Below are positions 58,079 through 64,000 of a stretch of DNA of 64,000 nucleotides, in pieces. Position 1 is the stretch's first letter. Each line of letters begins with the position of its first letter. The notes beneath the pieces were generated by a model. The model had not been told where the DNA came from. It made no database searches and saw nothing but the letters and a program-made list of their open reading frames with translations. The position numbers and the translations under genes were made by a program. Origin of the DNA: Firmicutes bacterium UBA4795. GTDB taxonomy: Bacteria > Bacillota > Desulfotomaculia > Desulfotomaculales > Nap2-2B. The stretch is taken from contig DHGP01000033.1 in assembly GCA_002402825.1 (NCBI GenBank), positions 18,295-82,294 on the forward strand. Reading direction: 5' to 3'.

Positions 58079-58303
58079 ATGGCGGTAAACAAAGTTCCTG
58101 CCGGGACCATTTTAAGGCTCAAACTGCAGGTAGGCGTAGACGAACAGGGAAATCCCGTATATCGCAACAGAAATTTGCGCTACGTTAAGTTTGAGGCGGT
58201 TGAACAGGATCTTTTTGACGTAGCCCAGAGCTTGGCCGGGATGCAGGAGTACACCTTAGCCGAGGTGCAAAGGGAAGACAACGCTAATTTAATCCAGGCG
58301 TAA
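58079..58303 (+). CDS. DUF1659 protein
   Basis: 74 residues from ATG 58079 after AAAGGAGGTGA. It has the LRLKLQVGVDEQGNPVYRNRN pattern of DUF1659, small proteins found in Firmicutes with DUF2922 and YvrJ. The structure is probably beta-rich; role unknown. Confidence 0.85.
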   Translation: MAVNKVPAGTILRLKLQVGVDEQGNPVYRNRNLRYVKFEAVEQDLFDVAQSLAGMQEYTLAEVQREDNANLIQA

Positions 58304-58327
58304 GTCGGTCGTCGGTCGTCGGTCGTC
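58304..58327. repeat. GGTCGTC tandem repeat
   Basis: GGTCGTC is repeated about three times directly after the DUF1659 stop. Confidence 0.7.
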
Positions 58328-58350
58328 AGGGGAAAAACAAACTAAGTGTT

Positions 58351-58376
58351 GTCAGGCAGGATGCCTACCCTACTAC
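58351..58376. repeat. Palindromic repeat (family A), half unit
   Basis: CAGGCAGGATGCCTACCCTA between the DUF1659 and DUF2922 genes. Confidence 0.75.
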
Positions 58377-58403
58377 AACACAATTGGATAGGAGGTGAAA
58401 AAA

Positions 58404-58637
58404 ATGGCGGTTACCACAGCCCAAACTCTGCGAATGGTCTTTAGAAACGAAGCCGGTTCTAATTTTACCTTAAGCCTGGACAATCCCCGGAACAACCTTA
58501 CCACTGCTGAAATAGAAACAGTTATGGATAGTATTATTACTAAAAACATCTTTTTAACCCCCGGGGGTCCTTTAGTGGCTAAGCAGGATATTAAAATCAT
58601 TGACCGTACCACCAACGATATGTACGATCCGGCTTAA
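58404..58637 (+). CDS. DUF2922 protein
   Basis: 77 residues from ATG 58404 after TAGGAGGTGA. It has the family's TLRMVFRNEAG.NFTLSLDNP and later DRTTNDMYDPA. It is co-directional with the DUF1659 and YvrJ genes, a recurring trio of unknown role. Confidence 0.85.
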   Translation: MAVTTAQTLRMVFRNEAGSNFTLSLDNPRNNLTTAEIETVMDSIITKNIFLTPGGPLVAKQDIKIIDRTTNDMYDPA

Positions 58638-58659
58638 AAAGAAAGGGGGGTTTTTACTG

Positions 58660-58803
58660 GTGGAATTATTTATGCAGGCAATCGGAAGTGTGGGCTTTCC
58701 CATTGCCGTGGCTGCCTACCTTTTAGTGCGTTTAGAGCAAAAGCTAGAGGGTCTTGCCACCAGTATAAGTGAATTGGCCCGGGTAGTTAGAGAACGCAAC
58801 TAA
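58660..58803 (+). CDS. YvrJ-family protein
   Basis: 47 residues from GTG 58660 after AAAGGGGGG. A hydrophobic segment (IGSVGFPIAVAAYLLVRLEQ) then a short amphipathic helix, typical of YvrJ. Third member of the DUF1659/DUF2922/YvrJ set. An upstream in-frame ATG (58600) lies within the DUF2922 gene and is rejected. Confidence 0.85.
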   Translation: MELFMQAIGSVGFPIAVAAYLLVRLEQKLEGLATSISELARVVRERN

Positions 58804-58840
58804 CAAAATACCAGTCTACCCCGTCTTAAAAGTGGGCAGC

Positions 58841-58895
58841 ACCCCCTCCCCCTAACCCCCTCCCTTGAAGAAGGGGGTTAGGGGGAGGGGGTTTT
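58841..58895. terminator. Long GC-rich hairpin (family C repeat) acting as terminator
   Basis: Arms of about 19 bases (CCCCCTCCCCCTAACCCCCT / AGGGGGTTAGGGGGAGGGGG) around CCCTTGAAGA, then TTTTT. It follows the yvrJ gene. Related to repeats at 9401 and 13295. The remainder of 58896-59086 holds no recognisable feature. Confidence 0.75.
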
Positions 58896-59086
58896 TATTA
58901 TGGCTTTCAAGTAATCGCCCTGCTGCACCTAGAATGACCTCGAGGGTCGTCTTACCCCTATCATAAAAGCAAAACTTTGCGTAAAATCGTAAAATCTATG
59001 AAGCAAAAATAAACGTCCCTTTGTATGGAGATGACAACTATATTTATATAAGCAGACTTTTTAGCCAGGTTGTTAGGACAGTTTTT

Positions 59087-60364
59087 TTAAGATTTTAATT
59101 TTTCATTCCAGGAAAAGATAGTATAAGGTTTAAGTCCACCTTCCGGCACTTCTGCCAAAGCATGAGTTCCGCTAATTTCTATCGTCGCGCCATTAAAATT
59201 AAACCCAGGAAGGTTGAGATCAAGAATCTCAATCTTTAAGCCAGGGAGGCTTACTTCTGCTTTTTTTCCGTCATCTTGTTTGACAAGTGTAGTGGGAGTA
59301 CCAATATTTAATTTTAAAAGATCTATAGGCCCCCAGCCTATTGTAAGATTAGTTCCTATTTCTAAATTTTTTTCTTTACCTAAAATTTTAACGCCAGTTG
59401 CAACTGCATTATAATCACAGCTAGCCCCACCAGGCTTACCATTGGCCGTTGCCTGAGCATTAGTTTCAAAAGTATCAATTTTTAAAACGTCCCCTACTAA
59501 AGGTAAATCACCCAAAACTGTAATTTCTGTCAACTTACTCTTAGAAATACTTGTTAATTCCCCGGTTTTAAAATCAGGTTTTATCTCACTTGATGAATCC
59601 AGTGCCCCAACTTCCAAAATTGTAACCCCTCCTGCAGTTAATTTTATACTTGCCAGCTCACCGCTGCCTCTGGCTGCAGGAGGGGTTATGCTTGAATTGG
59701 CATTCGCTTTTGCAAGACCTAACTCAAGGTTGTTACCAAGGTTTGCAGCTATAAGCACGCCAGATTTTTCTCCTTCCCCGCCCTTTGACTCAACTTGTAA
59801 ATGTTGCTGATAATCAGCCACCTCTGCCTTTATAGGGGTAGCCTCGCCTTTTGCGTACGGAGTAGTTTCGTCACTGGTATCTACTTGGGCCAATGATTCC
59901 CCCGCTGTCAAGCCAATTAACTGATCAAAAGCACTTACCCCTAAGGCCTGACTTTCTGCCTGTCCTTTATAAGGCAACGTATTTATTTTTATCTCCAGCG
60001 TTTTGGTAGCCTTTAATGGCCCGTCCTTTGGATAGCACCCTTTTGAAGTAATCAGATAAAAGCTTCCATTTTCATTTTCTTCTACCTTAACCTTTTCAAT
60101 AAGTCCACCAGCGTATTCCATATTTTCTATTTTAAACCCTTTAAGAGCCGGGTAACGCGCTAAAGCCTTTTCTATCCCTGCCTCCGCAATGTAGTAAGCC
60201 TTTTTTTGATTACGCTCATGGACGGCATTTTTTCTGACAGTCGTACTCATTGCCAGAGCCGCACTACCAATTAAAAATGCAACCGTGACCATGAACAAAA
60301 CTAAAATAATAGCCTGCCCTTTTTGGTTAAGGGGTACTTTTTTGGCTAAAAATAATCTGGAAAT
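59087..60364 (-). CDS. PilX-like minor pilin with unusual start
   Basis: About 425 residues from the ATT at 60364. KGQAIILVLFMVTVAFLIG is the prepilin-like membrane helix and RKNAVHERNQKKAYYIAEAG is the PilX-N pattern. The body (about 120-400) is low-complexity beta-rich, without cysteine pairs. The first canonical codon in frame (TTG 60298) is inside the helix. An ATT lies eight bases after AAGGAGG; the ATG there (60369) is out of frame and stops after seven codons, though one extra T in a T5 run would join it. Confidence 0.78.
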   Translation of the reverse strand: MSRLFLAKKVPLNQKGQAIILVLFMVTVAFLIGSAALAMSTTVRKNAVHERNQKKAYYIAEAGIEKALARYPALKGFKIENMEYAGGLIEKVKVEENENGSFYLITSKGCYPKDGPLKATKTLEIKINTLPYKGQAESQALGVSAFDQLIGLTAGESLAQVDTSDETTPYAKGEATPIKAEVADYQQHLQVESKGGEGEKSGVLIAANLGNNLELGLAKANANSSITPPAARGSGELASIKLTAGGVTILEVGALDSSSEIKPDFKTGELTSISKSKLTEITVLGDLPLVGDVLKIDTFETNAQATANGKPGGASCDYNAVATGVKILGKEKNLEIGTNLTIGWGPIDLLKLNIGTPTTLVKQDDGKKAEVSLPGLKIEILDLNLPGFNFNGATIEISGTHALAEVPEGGLKPYTIFSWNEKLKS

Positions 60365-60413
60365 AACATTTTCCTCCTTCCTTAGACTTCAAAAACATAT
60401 AAAACAATCTTTC

Positions 60414-61004
60414 TTAAAGGGCCCTTAAATATATCTTAGTCCGATTACAAATTTCTCCGCTGTTTAATTTTTCTCCTTTAACCGTTATGGTTATAATATT
60501 ACTATTTTCATCATATTGAAACTTAAGCCTGGTGATATAACTCGCAATGGGGTTATTTCCCGAGCCGTTAACACTTCTTTGGATTTCATTATGACCGTCG
60601 TCATAATAACAGATTACTTTCTGTTCATTTCCATCGGCCATTACAAAAACAATCTTTTTATCGTTTTCTTTGACGTAAATAGGCTTCGTGGGGGGGTTTT
60701 CACCTGAAACCAAGGCCAAATTAGACTTTGTCTTCTCATCCATACTTCCTAAGGGGAGGGCTTGCCTGACTTCTTTACTGATTTGATTTAAGGCAATGCG
60801 TAAATTTTCTTGTACTTCTATTTTTTGATTATTTGTTAAATAATTAAAATAACCATGGGTATAAATCCATAAAATAATAGTAGTTATAAGGGCAAAAATA
60901 ATAGTTGCCACCATGGTTTCGACAAGGGTAAACCCTTTTTTCTTAAATAGCTCTTTAAATGTGAACAATCCTGTTAAATAAAGTTTAGGGAATTTATAAT
61001 TCAT
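60414..61004 (-). CDS. Prepilin-like protein (PilW/PulJ type)
   Basis: 196 residues with a long leader and the prepilin cleavage site KKKGFTLVE followed by a hydrophobic helix. The mature part contains QENLRIALNQISKEVRQAL, typical of PilW/PulJ minor pilins. AGGAGATAAG precedes ATG 61004. Seven bases separate it from the upstream PilV-like gene. Confidence 0.9.
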   Translation of the reverse strand: MNYKFPKLYLTGLFTFKELFKKKGFTLVETMVATIIFALITTIILWIYTHGYFNYLTNNQKIEVQENLRIALNQISKEVRQALPLGSMDEKTKSNLALVSGENPPTKPIYVKENDKKIVFVMADGNEQKVICYYDDGHNEIQRSVNGSGNNPIASYITRLKFQYDENSNIITITVKGEKLNSGEICNRTKIYLRAL

Positions 61005-61011
61005 AAGCCAC

Positions 61012-61839
61012 TTATCTCCTGGCCTGATCGGTGGAAAAAGATACTTCCCTTGATAAATTATTTACGTCATAATAAGCGGTTACAGTAATTTTTTTAAGCT
61101 GATTAACAAGATCAGGTTCACAATCTATTTTATAATCATACCGGTATAATTTATATGAAGATTTATCTTTAACCGGTATAATATCCCAACTTTTATTAAC
61201 TGTAGCTACCTTTGTACTGCCCTCATAACCAATGATTTTTCTAACCTGCCCGGAGCCTGTTCCACCGGCAATTTTTATAAAGTAACCTTTATAAAAACCA
61301 TCCTCGCTACTCTCGTTTTCGTCAAGAATTATGGTCTTGGCAGGATCAACCTCATCAACCCCACCTACCATCCCGAAACCAAATATGCTATTGCGGCAAA
61401 TTAAATAAGATGATGTTTGGTCGGGTTTATGTTCATGATCCCAATTAGGTTCAATTATTGCTTCCTTTTTTTTAGGATCATCAGGAGGAACAATAATATC
61501 TTCTATTATCTTACTTACCTGTCCTTCCCCTTTCCCGCCGGTGATAGATATAAGACAGTTCTTAGGGTTATTGTTTATATCAAAATCCTCAGGTAAATAA
61601 ACCTTATTAACTGAAGGATGTTCTTCAGGAACTTTACCAAACCAGTCATAGGGAACGCTTTTTATCTCTTCCATTATTTCCTGGGCAAAATTTAAGGCGT
61701 CAACATCGCGGCGGGCAATGGCGGTAAATATGTTTCCAGTAATGAAAAAATTAAACAGGGGAACAGTAACTATTCCTAAAAGCAGAATGGCCACCATAAC
61801 TTCTATTAAGCTCATGCCATTCTGGTTTTTGAAAATCAT
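61012..61839 (-). CDS. Prepilin-like protein (PilV type)
   Basis: 275 residues. Prepilin motif NQNGMSLIEVMVAILLLGIV near the N-terminus, then DALNFAQEIMEEIKS, as in PilV/PulI pilins. Two SITGGKGEGQVSKI / KIAGGTGSGQVRKI segments are internal sequence repeats. It is probably a minor pilin processed by PilD. Confidence 0.9.
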   Translation of the reverse strand: MIFKNQNGMSLIEVMVAILLLGIVTVPLFNFFITGNIFTAIARRDVDALNFAQEIMEEIKSVPYDWFGKVPEEHPSVNKVYLPEDFDINNNPKNCLISITGGKGEGQVSKIIEDIIVPPDDPKKKEAIIEPNWDHEHKPDQTSSYLICRNSIFGFGMVGGVDEVDPAKTIILDENESSEDGFYKGYFIKIAGGTGSGQVRKIIGYEGSTKVATVNKSWDIIPVKDKSSYKLYRYDYKIDCEPDLVNQLKKITVTAYYDVNNLSREVSFSTDQARR

Positions 61840-61897
61840 TTTAAGGTCCCAGCCTTTCTATACTTTAGGACTAAAAGTTGGTTAACCTTATAAAATC

Positions 61898-62353
61898 TTA
61901 GACGGGTAGTTTTGTATCTATCCTAACCCGACCGGTCACAGGCATTACAATCACATAAAGATAATTTCTTTGCCTGTTACTCAAAGTTACTGTTCCTCCT
62001 TGAGAAGGGGTTCCTTTTTGGTTAAACTTCAGTTCATGAAAAGGAAAATTTGTATTATAAAGGTCCACCCCGGCAGGCAGGTTGACTATTTTGTATGCTT
62101 TGACTTCTTTAGTTATATAATATTTTTCATTACTACAATCAAATATTATTCTATATTCACCATCTTGGTTTAAGCTTAACTGCTGAGTTAAGCGAATATC
62201 TTCAGCCATCATTGAGGCAGCAATATTTAAATTCTGCCTGTTTATGGCTCCAAAGGAAACAACGGCAAAACCAAAGAGCATGCTGGTAATTAAGACCACT
62301 ACGGCAATTTCTATTAAGGTAAATCCTTTGTGGTTGAAATTTTTATAATTCAT
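61898..62353 (-). CDS. Pseudopilin of the GspH/FimT type
   Basis: 151 residues from ATG 62353. Cleavage motif NHKGFTLIEIAVVVLITSML and a GspH-like C-domain. A longer frame to 62380 would use a dispersed palindrome as coding sequence and is rejected. First of the fimT-pilV-pilW-pilX run. Confidence 0.9.
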   Translation of the reverse strand: MNYKNFNHKGFTLIEIAVVVLITSMLFGFAVVSFGAINRQNLNIAASMMAEDIRLTQQLSLNQDGEYRIIFDCSNEKYYITKEVKAYKIVNLPAGVDLYNTNFPFHELKFNQKGTPSQGGTVTLSNRQRNYLYVIVMPVTGRVRIDTKLPV

Positions 62354-62362
62354 TTTTTTTAT

Positions 62363-62390
62363 GTAGGGGCGTATGGCCATACACCCCTAC
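62363..62390. repeat. 28-bp palindrome upstream of fimT-like gene
   Basis: GTAGGGGCGTATGG / CCATACACCCCTAC, one mismatch. It could form a hairpin at the start of the pilin mRNA or be a mobile palindromic unit. Confidence 0.65.
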
Positions 62391-62456
62391 TTTACATCCA
62401 TATATTTAAATCCATGTATTTAATTTAAATTAAATGATGACTAATGTATTATATTT

Positions 62457-62807
62457 TTAAAGCCTTAAGATAAAACTTCTGGTTGGTTCAAGTGTTCTTG
62501 TTTGGGGATTTACTTTCAAGCCAAGTGTTTCCAGGGTTTCTAATCCAAGCAGGGGCTCGTTTCCCATAATTAAAACTGTAGTTGGGGCCTCCCTACCATT
62601 AATTTTAATTTGAACAGTGCCAGCTTCAACAACAAGTTCTCTTCCATCAGCAAGCTGAGCCCTTTTCGGTTTCAATCTTGGCACTCCTAACCTTTGAGCT
62701 AAATCTTCAGGAATTGTGCTTAAGGTTGCTCCTGTATCCACAAGTAGTTCTATCTCCTCTTGACGGTTAACGCCTTCCAGTATTGCCTTAACAAATATAT
62801 GGCCCAT
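62457..62807 (-). CDS. Retropepsin-like aspartyl protease
   Basis: 116 residues from ATG 62807 (GGAGGTTGG upstream). The single-domain aspartic protease pattern is LLVDTGATLSTIP (catalytic Asp) with PLLGLETLETLGL near the end, the hydrophobic-Gly partner motif. These small bacterial proteases form dimers. It lies just upstream of the minor pilin genes on the same strand. Substrate unknown. Confidence 0.82.
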   Translation of the reverse strand: MGHIFVKAILEGVNRQEEIELLVDTGATLSTIPEDLAQRLGVPRLKPKRAQLADGRELVVEAGTVQIKINGREAPTTVLIMGNEPLLGLETLETLGLKVNPQTRTLEPTRSFILRL

Positions 62808-62868
62808 ATTATCCAACCTCCCCCCCTTTAACACATTTTTTTTCTGGATTATATTTGACAACATTTAC

Positions 62869-63283
62869 TTAATAAAATAAGAACCGTCCCTTCAGCCGTT
62901 TCAAGTCCATATATTTTACCTGAATCAAACGGTGACCAATCACGTCAACGGCTATTCTTGATTGCTCAAGAATAATATAGCCAATAAGTGGCTCGTACCT
63001 GCCGTTGGTTGGCTCCATATCAAGAAAGACTACTTCGTTAAATATTGAGTCAAAACCCTCTATCTGGATTTGCACTGGTCCGCACACTTCTCCGGAAACT
63101 ACTCTTTGATCTGCTGTTTTCATCTCTATGATTTTGGCAGTAAGAAACTTACCCAATCTATCTTTCCATACCTTGGGGAGAGGAGAGCCCGCTCGTTCCA
63201 GTATCAACCAAGGCATCACATTCAATCTGGTAAGAGGAATCAAGAGCATTTGTGATTATTACCCGGCTAATTATCCTACCCAT
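62869..63283 (-). pseudogene. Second aspartyl-protease-like gene, frameshifted
   Basis: From ATG 63283 one frame reads MGRIISRVIITNALDSSYQI then ALVDTGTSGL, containing the catalytic DTG, and breaks at about 63180-63190. The next frame carries on with SPLPKVWKDRLGKFL to EPLIGYIILEQSRIAVD. It would be about 138 residues if joined. The two genes look like a decayed duplicate pair. A sequencing error in the CTCTCC tract is the alternative. Confidence 0.65.
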
Positions 63284-63402
63284 CTTCAATTATCTCCATT
63301 CAATCCTTATACACCTCTTAGTTTATTCTAAAGGAAATTTTTCAATATTACAATGAAATCTCAGGAGGTGAATAGGGTTTTAAATAATATATAGGGTAAG
63401 GG

Positions 63403-63426
63403 AAAGGGTTTTTTAAAAAACCCTTT
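63403..63426. repeat. A/T-rich palindrome in the pilA downstream region
   Basis: AAAGGGTTTTTTAAAAAACC palindrome plus CTTT, between pilA (63540) and the protease remnant, where a terminator for minus-strand pilA would be expected. It has no classic U-tail. The 63284-63539 gap has nothing else clear. Confidence 0.45.
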
Positions 63427-63539
63427 CCTCTAGTTGCTTATGACAACCTTTACCTGGCAAGACAAGAACCGCCTCTGCGCGTCTAGCGGAAGAAAAATTA
63501 ACGTCCCCTTGCTTCCCATTTCTTGTTTACGCTATGTAT

Positions 63540-64000
63540 TTAAGGTAATGCAGCGGTCCCAAGCTTAGGTGAAGTAGACGACCCATTCTTGCCTTGTCCG
63601 ATGACTTCTTTATCACCTTGAACTTTATCATACCCTGTACTTATACAATACGTGGTTTCGTCAGATTTTTTTCTATATTGATATATTTTACCCCAAGGGT
63701 CATAGACAGCTACTCCTTCAGCAGCGTCAGTAGATTTGAGATCTACATCTTGGTCATCGCCAATATCATTATCATCTGTTCCTTTTCCTGTAATAAGACC
63801 AGCTTCTTTTAGCTTATTTGTAGTATCAGGATAAACAGCATTCTCCGAGTAATATGCATCCAGCGCCCCTTGCATGGTGCTAATCTGGCTTCTGGCTTTA
63901 GTCACCTTAGCACCTTCAATGTAGCCAGTATAAAACCTTACCCCCACGCCAATTAACACCGCAATGATGATCAGCACGACCATCATTTCAATCATGGTAA
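63540..64000 (-). CDS. pilA: Type IV major pilin-like protein (5' partial)
   Basis: C-terminal 153 or so residues; the leader and cleavage glycine lie beyond the window end. The visible TMIEMMVVLIIIAVLIGVGV is the pilin N-terminal helix (with the +5 Glu), followed by GYIEGAKVTKARSQISTMQGALDAYY and a GspG-like PWGKIYQYRK region, so it may be a major pilin or pseudopilin. Its prepilin peptidase is at 52305. It is probably the first gene of this pilin block. Confidence 0.9.
   Translation of the reverse strand, partial: TMIEMMVVLIIIAVLIGVGVRFYTGYIEGAKVTKARSQISTMQGALDAYYSENAVYPDTTNKLKEAGLITGKGTDDNDIGDDQDVDLKSTDAAEGVAVYDPWGKIYQYRKKSDETTYCISTGYDKVQGDKEVIGQGKNGSSTSPKLGTAALP

Noticed and set aside
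62354..62380. Extended N-terminus of the fimT-like pilin from 62380
   Set aside because: The added codons come from a 28-bp palindrome; ATG 62353 gives a normal prepilin leader.
1..64000. tRNA, rRNA, CRISPR arrays, complete insertion sequences, prophage
   Set aside because: I looked for tRNA T-loop patterns, regularly spaced repeats and full transposase or phage genes and found none; only short palindromes and decayed fragments.

Overview
The window looks like the chromosome of a low-to-medium G+C, endospore-forming Clostridia member, most like the Peptococcaceae/Desulfotomaculum group. This is inferred from gene order and protein character; no search was run. The supporting features are dipicolinate synthase genes (dpaA, dpaB), a SpoVM-like micro-gene, a YlmC/YmxH protein, RNase J, many TTG and GTG starts, and the order rho / M23 peptidase / rpmE / DUF1385 / prfA / prmC. 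Most of the window is core chromosome, with accessory islets and many short palindromic repeats between and sometimes inside genes.

Layout. 1-6.2 kb: end of a transaldolase-like gene, rho, a LysM/M23 peptidase, rpmE, DUF1385, prfA and prmC. 6.1-9.4 kb (minus): a zinc uptake operon, zur-znuA-znuC-znuB, with a promoter and a palindromic operator in front. 9.6-14.1 kb: deoB, rnhB, two small proteins, an intracellular subtilisin-like protease and a coiled-coil protein. 14.1-15.9 kb: an accessory islet with a SpoVM-like ORF, two copies of a ~172-bp structured repeat around a phd-vapC toxin-antitoxin pair, a DUF2283 fragment and a decayed transposase-like stretch. 15.9-28.2 kb: rpsO-pnp-M16 peptidase, then dapB-dpaA-dpaB-asd-dapG-dapA-rnj, which links diaminopimelate/lysine and spore dipicolinate synthesis. 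28.4-33.1 kb: acsA, a small carbonic-anhydrase-like protein, an OFA-type transporter and an AcuC-like deacetylase, suggesting acetate activation under acetylation control. 33.2-33.4 kb: a 6S RNA with promoter and terminator. 33.5-45.3 kb: winged-helix protein, cysteine desulfurase, zinc-ribbon micro-protein, alaS, ireB, a ferredoxin-fused aldo/keto reductase, ruvX, DUF1292, VanW/G5 protein, mltG and a class B penicillin-binding protein. 45.3-51.0 kb: mobA, yqeG, aroE, Uma2, aroC and an aroK-aroB fusion.

51.0-64.0 kb is mostly minus strand and holds two blocks of type IV pilus genes: pilM-N-O-D followed by a GGDEF cyclase, and pilA with fimT/pilV/pilW/pilX-type prepilins. A plus-strand islet separates them. 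It carries HEPN/MNT, toxin-antitoxin remnants, a repeat-bearing coiled-coil nuclease-like protein and the DUF1659/DUF2922/YvrJ trio. Two aspartyl-protease-like genes, one frameshifted, sit next to the prepilins.

Main points for a second look: (i) several genes have no canonical start codon where the protein must begin (alaS CTG, pilM ATT, pilX ATT or a frameshift, aroK unresolved); (ii) dispersed palindromic repeats are carried in frame inside prmC and in the AroK/AroB linker, and a second repeat family sits at gene 3' ends; (iii) the 172-bp repeats flanking phd-vapC could be a non-coding RNA or a non-autonomous mobile element; (iv) micro-genes (spoVM-like, zinc ribbon) that are easy to miss.
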